64,000 nt of DNA, taken from Cryobacterium breve. Its GTDB lineage: Bacteria; Actinomycetota; Actinomycetes; Actinomycetales; Microbacteriaceae. Both the position numbers and the translations under genes were made by a program. The notes beneath the pieces were generated by a model. The model did no database searches. It was given only the letters and a program-made list of their open reading frames with translations, and had not been told where the DNA came from. This document shows, piece after piece, positions 1 through 10,056 of the stretch; positions within the stretch are counted from its first letter, which is position 1; each line of letters opens with the position of its first letter. The stretch is taken from contig NZ_CP075584.1 in the NCBI RefSeq assembly GCF_027594785.1, positions 1,488,001 through 1,552,000 on the forward strand. The letters are read 5' to 3'.

Positions 1-1083
1 GCCGAACGCGCCGTCCGGCTCGGGCTCGACGTGGAGACCGACCGGAACGGAAACACCTGGGCGTGGTGGGGCCCGCGCGGCGACGATGCGATCGTCGTGG
101 GCAGCCACCTCGACTCCGTTCCCGGCGGCGGCGCATACGACGGCCCCCTCGGCGTGGTCAGCGCCCTCGAGGCGATATACCGGTTGCAGGCGAGCGGGTT
201 CCGGCCCGCACGCCCCTGCGCCGTGCTCGTCTTCGCTGAGGAGGAGGGCTCCCGGTTCGGCATCGCCTGCCTCGGCTCCCGGCTGATGACCGGCGCACTC
301 GACGCCGATCGGGCCCGCGCTCTCGTCGACGCGGAGGGCATCTCGCTCGGGGCGGCGGCATCCGCTGCCGGGATCGACCCGGCCCGCCTCGGCGAGGACC
401 GAACCGCCCTCGCTCGCATCGGCCTGTTCGTCGAGCTGCACGTGGAGCAGGGCCGCGGGCTGATCGACCTGGGCAGCCCGGTCGCGGTCGCCTCGTCGAT
501 CCTCGCGCACGGGCGCTGGCGCGTGACCTTCACCGGGGAGGGCAACCACGCCGGTGCCACGCGGATGACCGACCGCCGGGACCCGATGCTCGCAGCCGGC
601 CGCTCGATGCTCGCCGTTCGCGATGCCGCCGTCGCGAGCCCCGGATCCCGGGCCACGATCGGCCGGATCGAGGCCGTGCCGGGCGGCACCAACGTGATCT
701 CCTCGCAGGTCGCGGTCTGGCTCGACGCCCGGGCCACCGAGGACGCCGCGGCGCGGGACCTCGTCACGGAGATCACCGCGCGGGTCTCCGAGGCCGCCGC
801 AGCGGAGGGGTGCACGGCGGTTGTCGCCGAGGAATCCTGGAGCGGGGCCGTCGCCTTCGACCCGGCGCTGCGCGACCGGCTTGTTCGCTCCCTGCACGGC
901 GTCCCCACGCTCCCCACTGGGGCCGGCCACGATGCCGGCGTGCTGTCGAGTCGCCTGCCCACCGCGATGATCTTCGTGCGGAACCCGACCGGCATCTCCC
1001 ATTCACCGGAGGAGTTCGCCACCCTCGATGACTGCCTCGCCGGCGTCACCGCTCTCGAGCAGGTTCTCCGGGAGCTGCTGTGA
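1..1083 (+). CDS. M20-family amidohydrolase (allantoate amidohydrolase / N-carbamoyl amino acid hydrolase type), 5' end outside window
   Basis: The reading frame is open from the first base, so the start lies upstream; about 360 C-terminal residues are visible. Seen: the M20 dinuclear metal signature (GSHLDSVPGGG, then EEEGSRFG, then HVEQG, and a late GHDAG), with the lid/dimerisation domain between. The family hydrolyses N-carbamoyl or ureido groups of amino acids or allantoate. It sits directly upstream of hutF and hutI (4-base GTGA overlap), so it is probably part of a histidine-degradation operon and could remove the formyl or a related group from the glutamate product in place of HutG; that role is inference. 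Allantoin catabolism is the alternative, but no other allantoin gene is adjacent. Confidence 0.85.
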   Translation, partial: AERAVRLGLDVETDRNGNTWAWWGPRGDDAIVVGSHLDSVPGGGAYDGPLGVVSALEAIYRLQASGFRPARPCAVLVFAEEEGSRFGIACLGSRLMTGALDADRARALVDAEGISLGAAASAAGIDPARLGEDRTALARIGLFVELHVEQGRGLIDLGSPVAVASSILAHGRWRVTFTGEGNHAGATRMTDRRDPMLAAGRSMLAVRDAAVASPGSRATIGRIEAVPGGTNVISSQVAVWLDARATEDAAARDLVTEITARVSEAAAAEGCTAVVAEESWSGAVAFDPALRDRLVRSLHGVPTLPTGAGHDAGVLSSRLPTAMIFVRNPTGISHSPEEFATLDDCLAGVTALEQVLRELL

Positions 1084-2511
1084 CGCCGGAGAGCACTGTG
1101 TCATCGGAGAGCACTGTGACGTTCTGGTGCGCGACCGCCCTGATCGACGGCGCGCCCGTGGACGCGGTGCGGGTGCACGCGGCGCCGGACGGGACGATCG
1201 CCCGGCTCGATCGGGGCGCTCCGGCGAGCGCCGGCGACATCGTCCTCGGCACCGTGCTCCCCGGGATGGGCGACGCGCATTCGCACGCTTTCCATCGTTC
1301 CCTGCGCGGTCGTACCCACGCGAACGGCGGCGACTTCTGGCGCTGGCGAGAGAATATGTACGCCGCGGCATCCGCTCTGGACCCCGACCTTTACTACGAG
1401 CTCGCCTCGGCAGTGTTCGCCGAGATGCTCGTCAGCGGTTGGACGGCCGTCGGCGAATTCCACTACGTGCACCACCGGCAGGACGGCCGGCCGTACCCGA
1501 ACGCCCACGCGATGGAGCTCGCGGTCGAGGCCGCCGCGCGGGACACCGGGATCCGCCTGACCCTGCTCGACACCTGCTACCTGCGCGGAGGCGCCGATCG
1601 CCCGCTCTCAGAGCCTGCAGCGGCGGTTCGGCGACGGCTCGGCGGAGGCCTGGCTTCGGCGCTGGGAAAGCCTGCGGGACACCCTCGGTACCGGCGCTCG
1701 CACTCTGGCCGGCCCTGGCCCAACAGTCACGCTCGGTGCCGCCCTGCACTCGGTACGGGCCGTGCCCCGATCGGCGATGGCGACGATTCTCGCCGGGCTG
1801 CCGCCCACGGTGCCGCTGCACATCCACCTCTCCGAACAGCCCCAGGAGAATGCGGAGTGCCTCGCTGAATACGGCCTCACTCCGACCGGCCTGCTGCACG
1901 AACTCGGCGCGCTCACTCCGCGGCTGAGCGTCGTGCACGCGACCCACCTCACCGACGCGGACATCAAGCTTCTCGGCAACGCCGGGGTGACGGCCGTGTT
2001 CTGCCCGACCACAGAGGCCGACCTGGGGGACGGGATCGGGCCCGCTCGACGCCTGGCGGACGCCGGAGCCCGGCTCGCCCTCGGATCCGACCAGAACGCG
2101 GTCGTCGACCCATTTCTCGAGGCCCGCGGCCTCGAGGCCGGCGAACGTCTCGCCTCCGGTCGGCGCGGCCGCTTCTCACCACCGGAACTGACCGAGACAC
2201 TCACCCGCGGCGGCTACGCGTCGCTCGGGCTCGGGACCGGCGGGCTGCAGGTCGGTGCGTGGCTGGACCTCGTCGAACTCGACACCGACTCGGTCCGCAC
2301 CGTCGGCGCGGGTCCCGACCAGCTCCCCCTTGTCGCTACCGCGAGCGATGTGCGCCGCGTCATCGTCGGCGGACGTATCATCGCGAGCGACGGGCTTCTC
2401 GTGTCGCCCGCTGCCAACCCCGCAGTCCTGCTCGGTGCGGCCCTGCACCGGCTCGACCACACCATCGACCGCACGAACCCGGCCCGCCTGATCCCGAAGG
2501 AACGCGCATGA
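1080..2511 (+). CDS. hutF: Formimidoylglutamate deiminase HutF, one-base frameshift
   Basis: A zinc amidohydrolase that deiminates N-formimidoyl-L-glutamate to N-formyl-L-glutamate in the five-step histidine pathway. Seen: the HxH metal site in GMGDAHSHAF, a mid-protein His in HIHLSEQ, and the distal catalytic Asp in LGSDQNAV. The protein is split at 1611-1617 (GAGCCTG); deleting one C gives LSELQRRFGDG and rejoins both halves into about 476 residues, the normal family length. Starts at GTG 1080 (overlapping the upstream stop), GTG 1098 and GTG 1116 are all in frame; a 14-base repeat puts a ribosome site plus GTG in front of the last two. The start is therefore uncertain. hutI follows with an ATGA overlap. 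Confidence 0.88.
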
Positions 2512-3701
2512 CCTCCGAACTGATCACCGATATCGGCGAGCTGAGCACGTTCGCCGGCCACGAGGACCGTCGCGCGAACGCCGCGCTCGTCATCGAGAAC
2601 GGCAGGATCGCCTGGATCGGCGACGCCGAGCATCCGCCCGTCGCCGACGTGCGCACGAGTGTCGGCGGGCGGGCCGTGCTGCCCGGCTGGGTGGACTCGC
2701 ATTCCCACCTCGTCTTCGCCGGCGACCGTTCGGCCGAATTCGAGGCGCGCATGGCCGGCACGAAATATGCCGCCGGCGGCATCAGTACCACGGTGAACGC
2801 GACGAGGGCCGCGACGGATGCCCAACTCGAGTCCAATCTCCGAGCCTTGCGCGACGAGGCGCGGGCGCAGGGAACCACCTTCCTCGAGACCAAGACCGGC
2901 TACGGCCTCGACGTGGACACCGAGCGCCGCTCCGCCGAGATCGCTTCGCGCGGAGCGGACGTGGTGACCTTCCTCGGCGCGCACCTGGTTCCGGAGGGCA
3001 TCAGCGCCCGCGACTACCTCGACCTCGTGACCGGCCCGATGCTCGCCGCCGTCACCCCGTGGGTCAGTTTTATCGACGTGTTCTGCGAGCGCGGGGCGTT
3101 CGACGTCGAACAGGCCCGCGAGGTCCTGCTCGCCGGCCGGGCGGCGGGGCTCGGCCTGCGGGTGCACGGCAACCAGCTCGGCCAGGGCGGAGGCGTCGCC
3201 CTGGCCGTCGAACTCGGGGCGGCGAGCGTCGACCACTGCAACTACCTGACTCCCGCGGACCTCGACGCCCTGGCCGGGTCGGACACCGTGGCGACCGTGC
3301 TGCCTGCCTGCGACCTGTCCACCCGGGAACCGCTCGCGCCGGCCCGCGCGCTCCTCGACGCGGGCGTCACCGTCGCGATAGCGACCAACTGCAACCCCGG
3401 TACCTCGTACACGACCTCGATGCAGTTCTGCATCGCGACGGCCGTGCTGCAGATGCACCTGACCGTGGAGGAAGCCGTGCGAGCGGCCACCCGCGGCGGC
3501 GCCCGCGCCCTCGGGCGTGACTCGGGGGCGGATGCCGTCGGCTCGCTCCGGGTCGGCGGTCGCGCCGATCTGCAGGTGCTCGATGCCCCCTCGATCTCGC
3601 ACATCGCCTATCGACCGGGGGTGCCGCTCACCGCCGCCACCTGGCTGCTCGGACAACGCCTGCCCCCGGCGGTGACCCGTGCCGCCCGTGCAGCCTTCTG
3701 A
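2508..3701 (+). CDS. hutI: Imidazolonepropionase HutI
   Basis: Cytoplasmic zinc/iron amidohydrolase that opens the imidazolone ring to give N-formimidoyl-L-glutamate, the substrate of the neighbouring HutF. Seen: metal motif DSHSHLVFAGDR near residue 63, KTGYGLD, HGNQLGQGGG and VDHCNYL in the barrel, and the ATNCNPGTS motif near the C-terminus; 397 residues, as usual for the family. ATG 2508 overlaps the hutF stop, implying translational coupling. The reading frame is intact. hutU and hutH are not in the window and would be expected upstream. Confidence 0.95.
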   Translation: MTSELITDIGELSTFAGHEDRRANAALVIENGRIAWIGDAEHPPVADVRTSVGGRAVLPGWVDSHSHLVFAGDRSAEFEARMAGTKYAAGGISTTVNATRAATDAQLESNLRALRDEARAQGTTFLETKTGYGLDVDTERRSAEIASRGADVVTFLGAHLVPEGISARDYLDLVTGPMLAAVTPWVSFIDVFCERGAFDVEQAREVLLAGRAAGLGLRVHGNQLGQGGGVALAVELGAASVDHCNYLTPADLDALAGSDTVATVLPACDLSTREPLAPARALLDAGVTVAIATNCNPGTSYTTSMQFCIATAVLQMHLTVEEAVRAATRGGARALGRDSGADAVGSLRVGGRADLQVLDAPSISHIAYRPGVPLTAATWLLGQRLPPAVTRAARAAF

Positions 3702-4317
3702 CGCAGTCTCCCGCGCGAGCGCCCGGGTTCCCGTCGCCTGGCGCAATGGCAGAGGCTGGACCAGCACGGTCGCCGTGGCGCCCCCTGCGGCGACGATGGA
3801 CGAGTTCGACTGGCGGGTCAGCATCGCGACGATCTCCGGTGACTCGGTCTTCTCAGAATTCGCCGGCGTCGACCGATGCCTCGTCCCGCTGTCCGTGGCC
3901 GGGCTCGACCTGACCATCGACGGCACGGCGCAGCACGTCGGCCAGTACGAAGTCTGCGCGTTCACAGGGGAGAGCCTGGTCTCGTCGACCGGGTCGGCGG
4001 AGAGCTCCGACGACCTGAACCTGATGCTGCGCCGCACCGCCGCGACGGGTTCCCTCCGGGTCGAGCGTCTCACCGGCCCGTTCTCGGTGGCACCGGGTCC
4101 CGACGAGACCGTCCTGGTCGTCGTCCTCGAGGGCGAGGTCGAAATCACGGGCAAGGTCGGAAAGGACGGCGATGCCGACCACGCATCTGTCCGCACCCTC
4201 GGCCTCCGCGACGCCGTGCTTGTCAGGCCGGGACGAATCTGGCCGCTGCGCGGCGAGGCCGTCGTGGCCCTTGCGGCCATTCGCGTCAAGAACATCTCTT
4301 CGGCCCCAATGCTGTGA
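3679..4317 (+). CDS. hutD: HutD/Ves-family protein
   Basis: About 212 residues with the HutD N-terminal signature (VAWRNGRGWTSTVAV) and the SGDSVFSEFAGVDRCLVPL segment typical of this bicupin-fold family. HutD proteins accompany hut operons and are thought to modulate histidine utilisation, perhaps by binding formylglutamate; the exact reaction is not established. The start (GTG 3679 or GTG 3688) lies within the end of hutI, so the gene is co-translated with it and is the last gene of the operon. A 90-base gap then separates it from the convergent DeoR gene; I see no clear hairpin there. Confidence 0.85.
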   Translation: MPPVQPSDAVSRASARVPVAWRNGRGWTSTVAVAPPAATMDEFDWRVSIATISGDSVFSEFAGVDRCLVPLSVAGLDLTIDGTAQHVGQYEVCAFTGESLVSSTGSAESSDDLNLMLRRTAATGSLRVERLTGPFSVAPGPDETVLVVVLEGEVEITGKVGKDGDADHASVRTLGLRDAVLVRPGRIWPLRGEAVVALAAIRVKNISSAPML

Positions 4318-4407
4318 CGGGCAACCGGTGGAGCGCCGGACGTCGCTGTCACCTGATTCAGCCAGGCGGGTCAGTCGCGGTTGGGCGGCCGTGTGAGGAC
4401 CTACGTC

Positions 4408-5237
4408 CTACCGACGCACAGCGCTGAGATCGACGATGTGCACGGTGACCCCGGCGTCTGCGATCAGCTGAAGCGCGGCGGGGTCCGCGTCCGAGTCTGT
4501 GACGAAATCGTCGATCTCGCTCAGGTCGGCCATCTTCGCGAGGGTGACCTGTCCGACTTTCGACCCGTCGGCAACCACGATCACGCGTTGGGCGTTGGCG
4601 ACCATGGCGTGATTGGTGCGCGCTTCTGTTTCGTCGTGAGTCGTCACTCCCCCTGACACGCTGATGCCGTCGGTGCCCAGAACGGCCGTGCCGACATTGA
4701 TCGCTTTGAACGTGTTCTCGGACAGCGAGCCGACGGCCTCGAAGGAGGCCTCTGCCGGACGACGCCTCCCGTCATGATCACCTTGAGCTTGGGGCGAGCC
4801 GCGCACTCCAGCGCAATAGTGAGCGAATTCGTCACAATGGTCAGTCCTGACCGATTACTGAGCGCCCTGGCGACCTCGGCCGTCGTGGTCCCCCCACTCA
4901 GGGCGACCGCATACGGTCCAGCAGGGATCATGTCCACTGCACGACGCGCAATCAGCTGCTTGGCCTCACGGAACTGGGTATTCCTGAGCCGAACGGGGAT
5001 TTCGCTGCGGGCATCCAGCGCACGGGCCCCACCATGCGTCCGCACGAGCAGCCCCTGTTCGTCCAGGTCCGCCAGATCGCGCCGCAGCGTCGCCGCCGAA
5101 ATTCCGAGCGCGTCCGCGAGCGCCGACTGCGACATGCTCGTCTGCTCATGAAGGAGCGACAGCACGAGGCGCATCCGCTCGGAGCGCTTGCCGGAGACCG
5201 CACGAGGGGTGGATGGGTACGAGCCGTTCTGGATCAT
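4408..5237 (-). CDS. DeoR-family transcriptional regulator, one-base frameshift
   Basis: Regulator with an N-terminal DeoR winged helix (MRLVLSLLHEQ, then SQSALADALGISAATLRRDLADLDEQGLL) and a C-terminal sugar-phosphate sensor domain (ALSGGTTTAEVARAL, IVTNSLTIALE, GTDGISVSGGVTTHDETEA). The halves are joined only if one base is restored near 4751-4760; this break is a deletion and not at AGGCTC. Repaired length is about 276 residues from ATG 5237. It is divergent from the gatY operon and likely represses it in response to a sugar phosphate; a palindrome lies in the shared spacer. Confidence 0.85.
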
Positions 5238-5264
5238 GAGACGCCTAACCGATTTGAAACGCGC

Positions 5265-5294
5265 AGTATTTCTGTCCACTTTAGCAGGAATATT
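5265..5294. promoter_or_regulatory. Candidate operator between the DeoR gene and gatY
   Basis: Imperfect inverted repeat AGTATTTCTG / CAGGAATATT (8 of 10 pairs) with a 10-base spacer, in an AT-rich stretch of the divergent intergenic region. Its position between the regulator and the operon makes it the best candidate for DeoR binding; this is inference from symmetry and location. Confidence 0.45.
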
Positions 5295-5414
5295 GCGCGA
5301 TACGCGCATTCTGGCGCAGGATCAAGCCATGGCAATCGTGTTGGTCCAGTGCACGGATGGTGTCAACCCGACATCGCCCGAATCGCACGGCGTCACTGCC
5401 GGGAGGAGCTCGTC

Positions 5415-6323
5415 ATGACGCTCGCCACAACCCGCGATCTCATCGACAACTTCGGTGCAGGCAACCGTGCCGTTCTCGCCTTCAACGTGATCACCCTCGA
5501 GCACGCCGAAGCCATCGCGATCGGAGTGGAGCGCGCCAATACCGGTGCGATTCTCCAGGTGAGCGAGAACGCGATCCGGTTCCACAACGGCAGGATCTCG
5601 CCCATCATCGCGGCCTGTGCGAAGATCGCCGCCGAGTCCTCCGCGCCCATCTCCATTCATCTCGACCATTTCCAGGACCTCGCGCTCACCGAACACGCCA
5701 TCGACCTGGCGAACGATCTCGGCGTGAGCTCGATCATGGTCGATGCCGCACATCTCCCCCATGACCGGAACGTTCGCCAGACCCGCGAACTGGCTCGGCG
5801 CGCCCACGCCCGCGGCCTCTGGGTCGAGGCCGAACTGGGCGAAATCGGCGGCAAAGACGGTGCGCACTCTCCGCTCGCACGCACCCAGCCCGACGAGGCG
5901 CGTGACTTCGTCGCGCAGACCACCGTTGACGGCCTCGCCGTTGCGGTCGGCAGTTCACACGCGATGACCTCACAGGTTGCGGAGCTTGACCTCACGCTCA
6001 TCGCCCAACTCGCCGGAATCGTCCCCGTCCCCCTCGTCCTCCACGGATCCTCCGGCGTCGGCGACACGACTCTGGTCGCGGCCATCGCCGCCGGAATGCG
6101 CAAGATCAACGTCGGAACGGCGCTGAACATCGCGTTCACGGGCGGCGTCCGGCGATTCCTGGCCACCAACCCGGATGTCACCGATCCGCGCACGTACATT
6201 CGCGACGGCTGCGAGTCCATCTCCCGTACCGTCACGCATCTGTGCACCGTGCTCGACGTGGCAGCGGCTCACAACCCCAATACCTCGGATTCGGCCCTGC
6301 TCACCGGGCTGGGTACCCACTGA
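5415..6323 (+). CDS. gatY: Class II ketose-bisphosphate aldolase, GatY/AgaY type
   Basis: Zinc-dependent aldolase expected to split tagatose-1,6-bisphosphate into dihydroxyacetone phosphate and glyceraldehyde 3-phosphate. Seen: IHLDHFQD with the catalytic Asp and a zinc His near residue 82, the zinc ligands in [10 protein letters not shown] and LHGSSGVGD, and the phosphate loop KINVGTALN; 302 residues, as for GatY/AgaY and class II FBA. ATG 5415 follows a strong GGAGG. The next gene encodes the GatZ-type partner subunit, which argues for tagatose rather than fructose bisphosphate. First gene of the operon under the divergent DeoR regulator. Confidence 0.88.
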   Translation: MTLATTRDLIDNFGAGNRAVLAFNVITLEHAEAIAIGVERANTGAILQVSENAIRFHNGRISPIIAACAKIAAESSAPISIHLDHFQDLALTEHAIDLANDLGVSSIMVDAAHLPHDRNVRQTRELARRAHARGLWVEAELGEIGGKDGAHSPLARTQPDEARDFVAQTTVDGLAVAVGSSHAMTSQVAELDLTLIAQLAGIVPVPLVLHGSSGVGDTTLVAAIAAGMRKINVGTALNIAFTGGVRRFLATNPDVTDPRTYIRDGCESISRTVTHLCTVLDVAAAHNPNTSDSALLTGLGTH

Positions 6324-6403
6324 TCCCATCCACCCACGAGACCCATCGATCGAACCACCCCGCCCCGAACAACGGGACGCCCGTGGGACTGCAAAGGAGC
6401 ACA

Positions 6404-7739
6404 ATGGTTAATCAACTCTGGAACACGGTACGTCGGCATAAGGCGGGTGAAACCGTCGGAATCTATTCGGTATGTTCGGCGCACCCGACCGTGCTCGAGG
6501 CCGCCATCCGTCAGGCAGATGCCGACGGCACCTACGTTCTCATCGAGGCCACGTCCAACCAGGTCGACCAGTTCGGCGGGTACACCGGCATGCGTCCGGC
6601 CGACTTCCGCGATCTGGTGTACTCGATCGCCGACAGGGTCGGCTTCGACCGGGACCGTCTGGTCCTCGGCGGCGACCACCTCGGTCCCAACCGCTGGCAG
6701 AAGCTCAGCGCCGAAGACGCTATGGCGAATGCCGAAGCCCTCGTCATCGCGTACGTCGAGGCCGGCTACACCAAGATCCACCTGGACTGCAGCATGTCCT
6801 GCGCCGGGGATCCCGTGCCGGTCGGCGACGACCTCGCCGCCGTTCGCTCGGCACGGCTGCTACGCGTCGCCGAGGACACCGCCACCCGCGCCGGTCTCCC
6901 GAGCGACATCCTGTACGTGATCGGCACGGAAGTCCCGGTGCCGGGAGGCGCACACGAAACCCTCGGCACCCTGACGGCCACCTCCGCCGGGGCTGCCCGC
7001 GCGACCCTCGACCGGCACCGCGACGCGTTCGAGAAGGTCGGCCTCACCGACATCTGGCCACGCATCATCGCGCTCGTCGTGCAGCCCGCCGTGGAATTCG
7101 ACCATCTGCAGGTCATCGACTACCACCGCGAAGGGACCGTGCAACTGCGGACCGTCCTGCAGGACGAGCCGGGGCTGGTCTTCGAGGCCCACTCCACCGA
7201 CTACCAGGAGACGAACCGGCTCGCCGGAACTCGTCGAAGACCACTGGGCGATCCTCAAGGTCGGACCCGGACTGACGTTCGCGATGAGGGAAGGGCTCTT
7301 CGCCCTCGCGAAGATCGAAGACGAACTCGTCCCGGTCGCCGATCGCTCCGCCCTCGTCGAGGTCATCGAACGGCGCATGCTCGCCCATCCCGACTATTGG
7401 GCGGGTTACTACGAGGGCACGGCCCAGCAGCAGCGCCTTGCCCGCCGGTTCAGCTACAGCGACCGGCTGCGCTACTACTGGCCAGACCCGGAGATCGAGG
7501 CCGCCGAGAACCGTCTCTACGACAACCTCGCCGCCCTGCAGATCCCGCTTCCCCTCATCAGCCAGTTCCTTCCCGAGCAATACGCCAGGGTGCGGGCAGG
7601 GAGCCTGTCTCCCGAACCGCGCGCGCTCGTCGTTGACAAGATCCGCGACGCCCTGCGCCCATACGCCTACGCCTGTTTCCCGACGGTCCGCGACCGTTCC
7701 ACGACAACCACCACCATCCAGGGAGCACTCCTTGTCTAA
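6404..7739 (+). CDS. gatZ: Tagatose-bisphosphate aldolase non-catalytic subunit GatZ/KbaZ type, one-base frameshift
   Basis: GatZ/KbaZ proteins are chaperone-like partners required for full activity and stability of the GatY aldolase. Seen: [16 protein letters not shown] near the N-terminus, [28 protein letters not shown] and [11 protein letters not shown], all hallmarks of the family. The frame breaks at 7223-7229 (GCCGGAA); one extra G there separates the N-terminal part from [20 protein letters not shown]. Repaired length is about 444 residues. ATG 6404 is preceded by AAAGGAG. The stop overlaps the TTG start of the next gene. Confidence 0.88.
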
Positions 7740-8934
7740 CCCCACCGCCACATCCACCCCAGCCGCATCGACGACCATCGGCCAGGCCGCAGGCCCCGGG
7801 TCTGAAGCCACCGTCCGCGAGATCGCCCAGCAACCGGATGTCTGGCGCGAGGCTTCGGCCAACATCGCCGCCCAGCGCACCGACATCGATGCCTTCCTCG
7901 CCCCCCTCCTCTCCCAATCCGACCTGCGCATCGTTCTCACGGGAGCAGGGACATCCGCCTTCGTCGGCGACATCGCGGCGCCGGCACTGTCGCGACTCCT
8001 CGGCCGCCGCATTGACGCCGTGGCCACGACGGACATCGTGTCGAATCCCAGGGAGAGCTTCGCCGAAGACGTTCCCACCCTGCTCGTGTCCTTCGCCCGC
8101 TCGGGCAACAGCCCGGAGAGCAGCGCCGCAACGGTCCTCGCCGATCAGGTGCTCACCGACGTCAGCCACTTGATCCTGACCTGCAACGAAGACGGGAACC
8201 TCTTCACGGACCATCAGGGACGCACACACTCGAAGGTCGTGCTGATGCCGCGTCGCTCCAACGACGAAGGCTTCGCAATGACGTCGAGCTTCACGTCGAT
8301 GCTCCTGTCGAGTCTCCTGATCCTCGGCGGCGCGAACGACGACGCCGTTGCCGCCCTTTCCGCGGCGGCAACGCAGATCATCGACTGCCGCCAGCCCGAG
8401 ATCCGCGCACTGGCAGAGGCGGGCTACGAACGCATCGTCTACATCGGCAGCGGGCCGCTGACCGGCCTCGCCCGCGAATCGGCCCTCAAGGTGCTCGAAC
8501 TGACCGCCGGTGCGATCGTCACCTACTACGACTCGTCCCTCGGCTTCCGCCACGGCCCCAAGGCCGTCCTCGACGAGACCACGCTCGCCCTGGTCTACGT
8601 GTCGTCCGACCCCTATACCCGCGAGTATGACCTCGACATCATCGCCGAACTGCGCGCAGCGCTCACTCCCGAACGGGTCGTCGCGATCTCCTCCCTGCCG
8701 CTGCCGGCAGCCGATGGCCATTCGTGGATCCTCTCCGACCTCGAGGGCCTCGACGACGCGTTCCTGGCCGTCGGCTACATCGTCATCGCGCAGCTTCTGG
8801 GGCTCTCGTTCTCGCTCACGCTCGGCGCCACCCCCGACAACCCGTTCCCCGGCGGAACCGTCAACCGCGTCGTCAAGGGCGTGCACATCCACCCGCTGTC
8901 CGCGTCCGCGGGCACCCTCACGAACGCGAGCTGA
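7732..8934 (+). CDS. agaS: SIS-domain sugar isomerase/deaminase, AgaS type
   Basis: About 400 residues with two sugar-isomerase (SIS) domains: the first carries VLTGAGTSAFVGD and LVSFARSGNSPES, the second VYIGSGPLTGLARESALKVLEL and SSLGFRHGPKAVL. AgaS converts galactosamine 6-phosphate to tagatose 6-phosphate plus ammonia, which fits the adjacent gatYZ pair; the related GlmS-type deaminases are the alternative. The likely start is TTG 7732, overlapping the gatZ stop, since the frame open further upstream is a shadow of gatZ. Intact. Confidence 0.85.
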   Translation: MSNPTATSTPAASTTIGQAAGPGSEATVREIAQQPDVWREASANIAAQRTDIDAFLAPLLSQSDLRIVLTGAGTSAFVGDIAAPALSRLLGRRIDAVATTDIVSNPRESFAEDVPTLLVSFARSGNSPESSAATVLADQVLTDVSHLILTCNEDGNLFTDHQGRTHSKVVLMPRRSNDEGFAMTSSFTSMLLSSLLILGGANDDAVAALSAAATQIIDCRQPEIRALAEAGYERIVYIGSGPLTGLARESALKVLELTAGAIVTYYDSSLGFRHGPKAVLDETTLALVYVSSDPYTREYDLDIIAELRAALTPERVVAISSLPLPAADGHSWILSDLEGLDDAFLAVGYIVIAQLLGLSFSLTLGATPDNPFPGGTVNRVVKGVHIHPLSASAGTLTNAS

Positions 8935-8939
8935 GAGCC

Positions 8940-9906
8940 ATGTCACTCTTTCTCGGGGTCGACGGTGGCGGCTCAAAAACCGCCTTCGTCCTCCTCAACG
9001 ACTCCGGACACATCGTCGCGGAAACACAGACACCGAGTTGCTACTACTTCAGCGAGGGCATCGAACTTGTCGGGCGAATCCTCACCCAGGGCATCGGCAC
9101 GATCGCCACCCAGGCCGGAATCGAGACGAAGGACATCGACCAGGCCTTCTTCGGACTCCCGGGATACGGCGAGGTCAGGCTCCGATATCGAACGGCTGAA
9201 CGCCGTGCCCCGCGCGGTGCTCGGGCACGACCGCTACACCTGCGACAACGACATGGTGTGCGGCTGGGCCGGATCCCTCGGTGCCGTCGACGGGATCAAC
9301 GTGATCAGCGGAACCGGGTCCATGACCTACGGAGAACGTGCAGGTCACGGCCACCGGGTCGGCGGCTGGAGCGAACTCTTCGGCGACGAAGGCTCCGCGT
9401 ACTGGATCGCGATCCGCGGCCTCAACGCGTTCACCCGAATGAGCGACGGCCGGCTTCCCCGCGGCCCCCTCTACGACGTCGTCAAGGCCCGTGCCGACGT
9501 GAACAGCGACCTCGACCTGATCGACGTCGTCGTGAACAAGTGGAAGGGACAGCGAGGGGCGATCGCCGACCTCTCCAAGACCGTCGTCGAAGCCGCCGCC
9601 CAGGGCGACCTCATCGCCGCCCAGATCCTCACGGATGCCTGCGCCGAGCTGGCCAGGATCGTCGACACGACGCGCACGGAGCTCGGTTTCGGCGACGACG
9701 ACACTGTCCCCGTGTCCTACTCGGGAGGCATGTTCACCGCCGCCGCCGTCCGAAGCGGGTTCGAAGAGGCGCTCTCGGCACTGCCGCCGAAATACGAGTT
9801 ACGCACCCCGCTGTTCGGCCCCGCTGTCGGCGCAGCGCTCTACGCCGCAAAAAAGGCGGGCACACCGCTGTCCGAAGCCGCGCTGGCGCAGCTCCGGTCC
9901 CACTGA
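8940..9906 (+). CDS. BadF/BadG-type N-acetylhexosamine kinase, one-base frameshift
   Basis: ASKHA-fold ATP-dependent kinase of the N-acetylglucosamine kinase family. Seen: phosphate-1 motif LGVDGGGSKTAFVL at the N-terminus, VISGTGSMTYG and VGGWSELFGDEGSAYW in the middle, SYSGGMF near the C-terminus. The frame breaks at 9176-9182 (CAGGCTC); deleting one G gives GEVSSDIERLNAV and about 321 residues. ATG 8940 starts 5 bases after the agaS stop. In this operon it probably phosphorylates the incoming amino sugar (galactosamine, GalNAc or glucosamine) at O6, since no PTS is present; the substrate is inference. Confidence 0.85.
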
Positions 9907-9919
9907 CCGCACCCGCACT

Positions 9920-9994
9920 ACGCATTACGCATTACGCATTACGCATTACGCATTACGCATTACGCATTACGCATTACGCATTACGCATTACGCA
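9920..9994. repeat. Heptanucleotide tandem repeat ACGCATT x10
   Basis: Ten perfect copies of ACGCATT (9920-9989) followed by a partial copy (ACGCA) lie between the kinase stop (9906) and the permease start (10057). The unit is not a multiple of three, but the array is outside both genes. It is free of mismatches, so it is either recent or kept by slippage. Confidence 0.95.
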
Positions 9995-10056
9995 CCACCA
10001 CGCACGTCCCCCTGAGTAAGTCCAAGCAAGTAACAGATGTCAACGAGGAGATCATT

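Noticed and set aside
2214..4352. 712-residue open frame on the minus strand across hutI and hutD
   Set aside because: It is antisense to well-supported genes, has no domain similarity, and reflects high-GC frame openness.
9913..10019. Repeated THYALRI peptide and a CRISPR-like look of the ACGCATT array
   Set aside because: The peptide is only the translation of an intergenic 7-bp repeat; there are no spacers, so it is not CRISPR.
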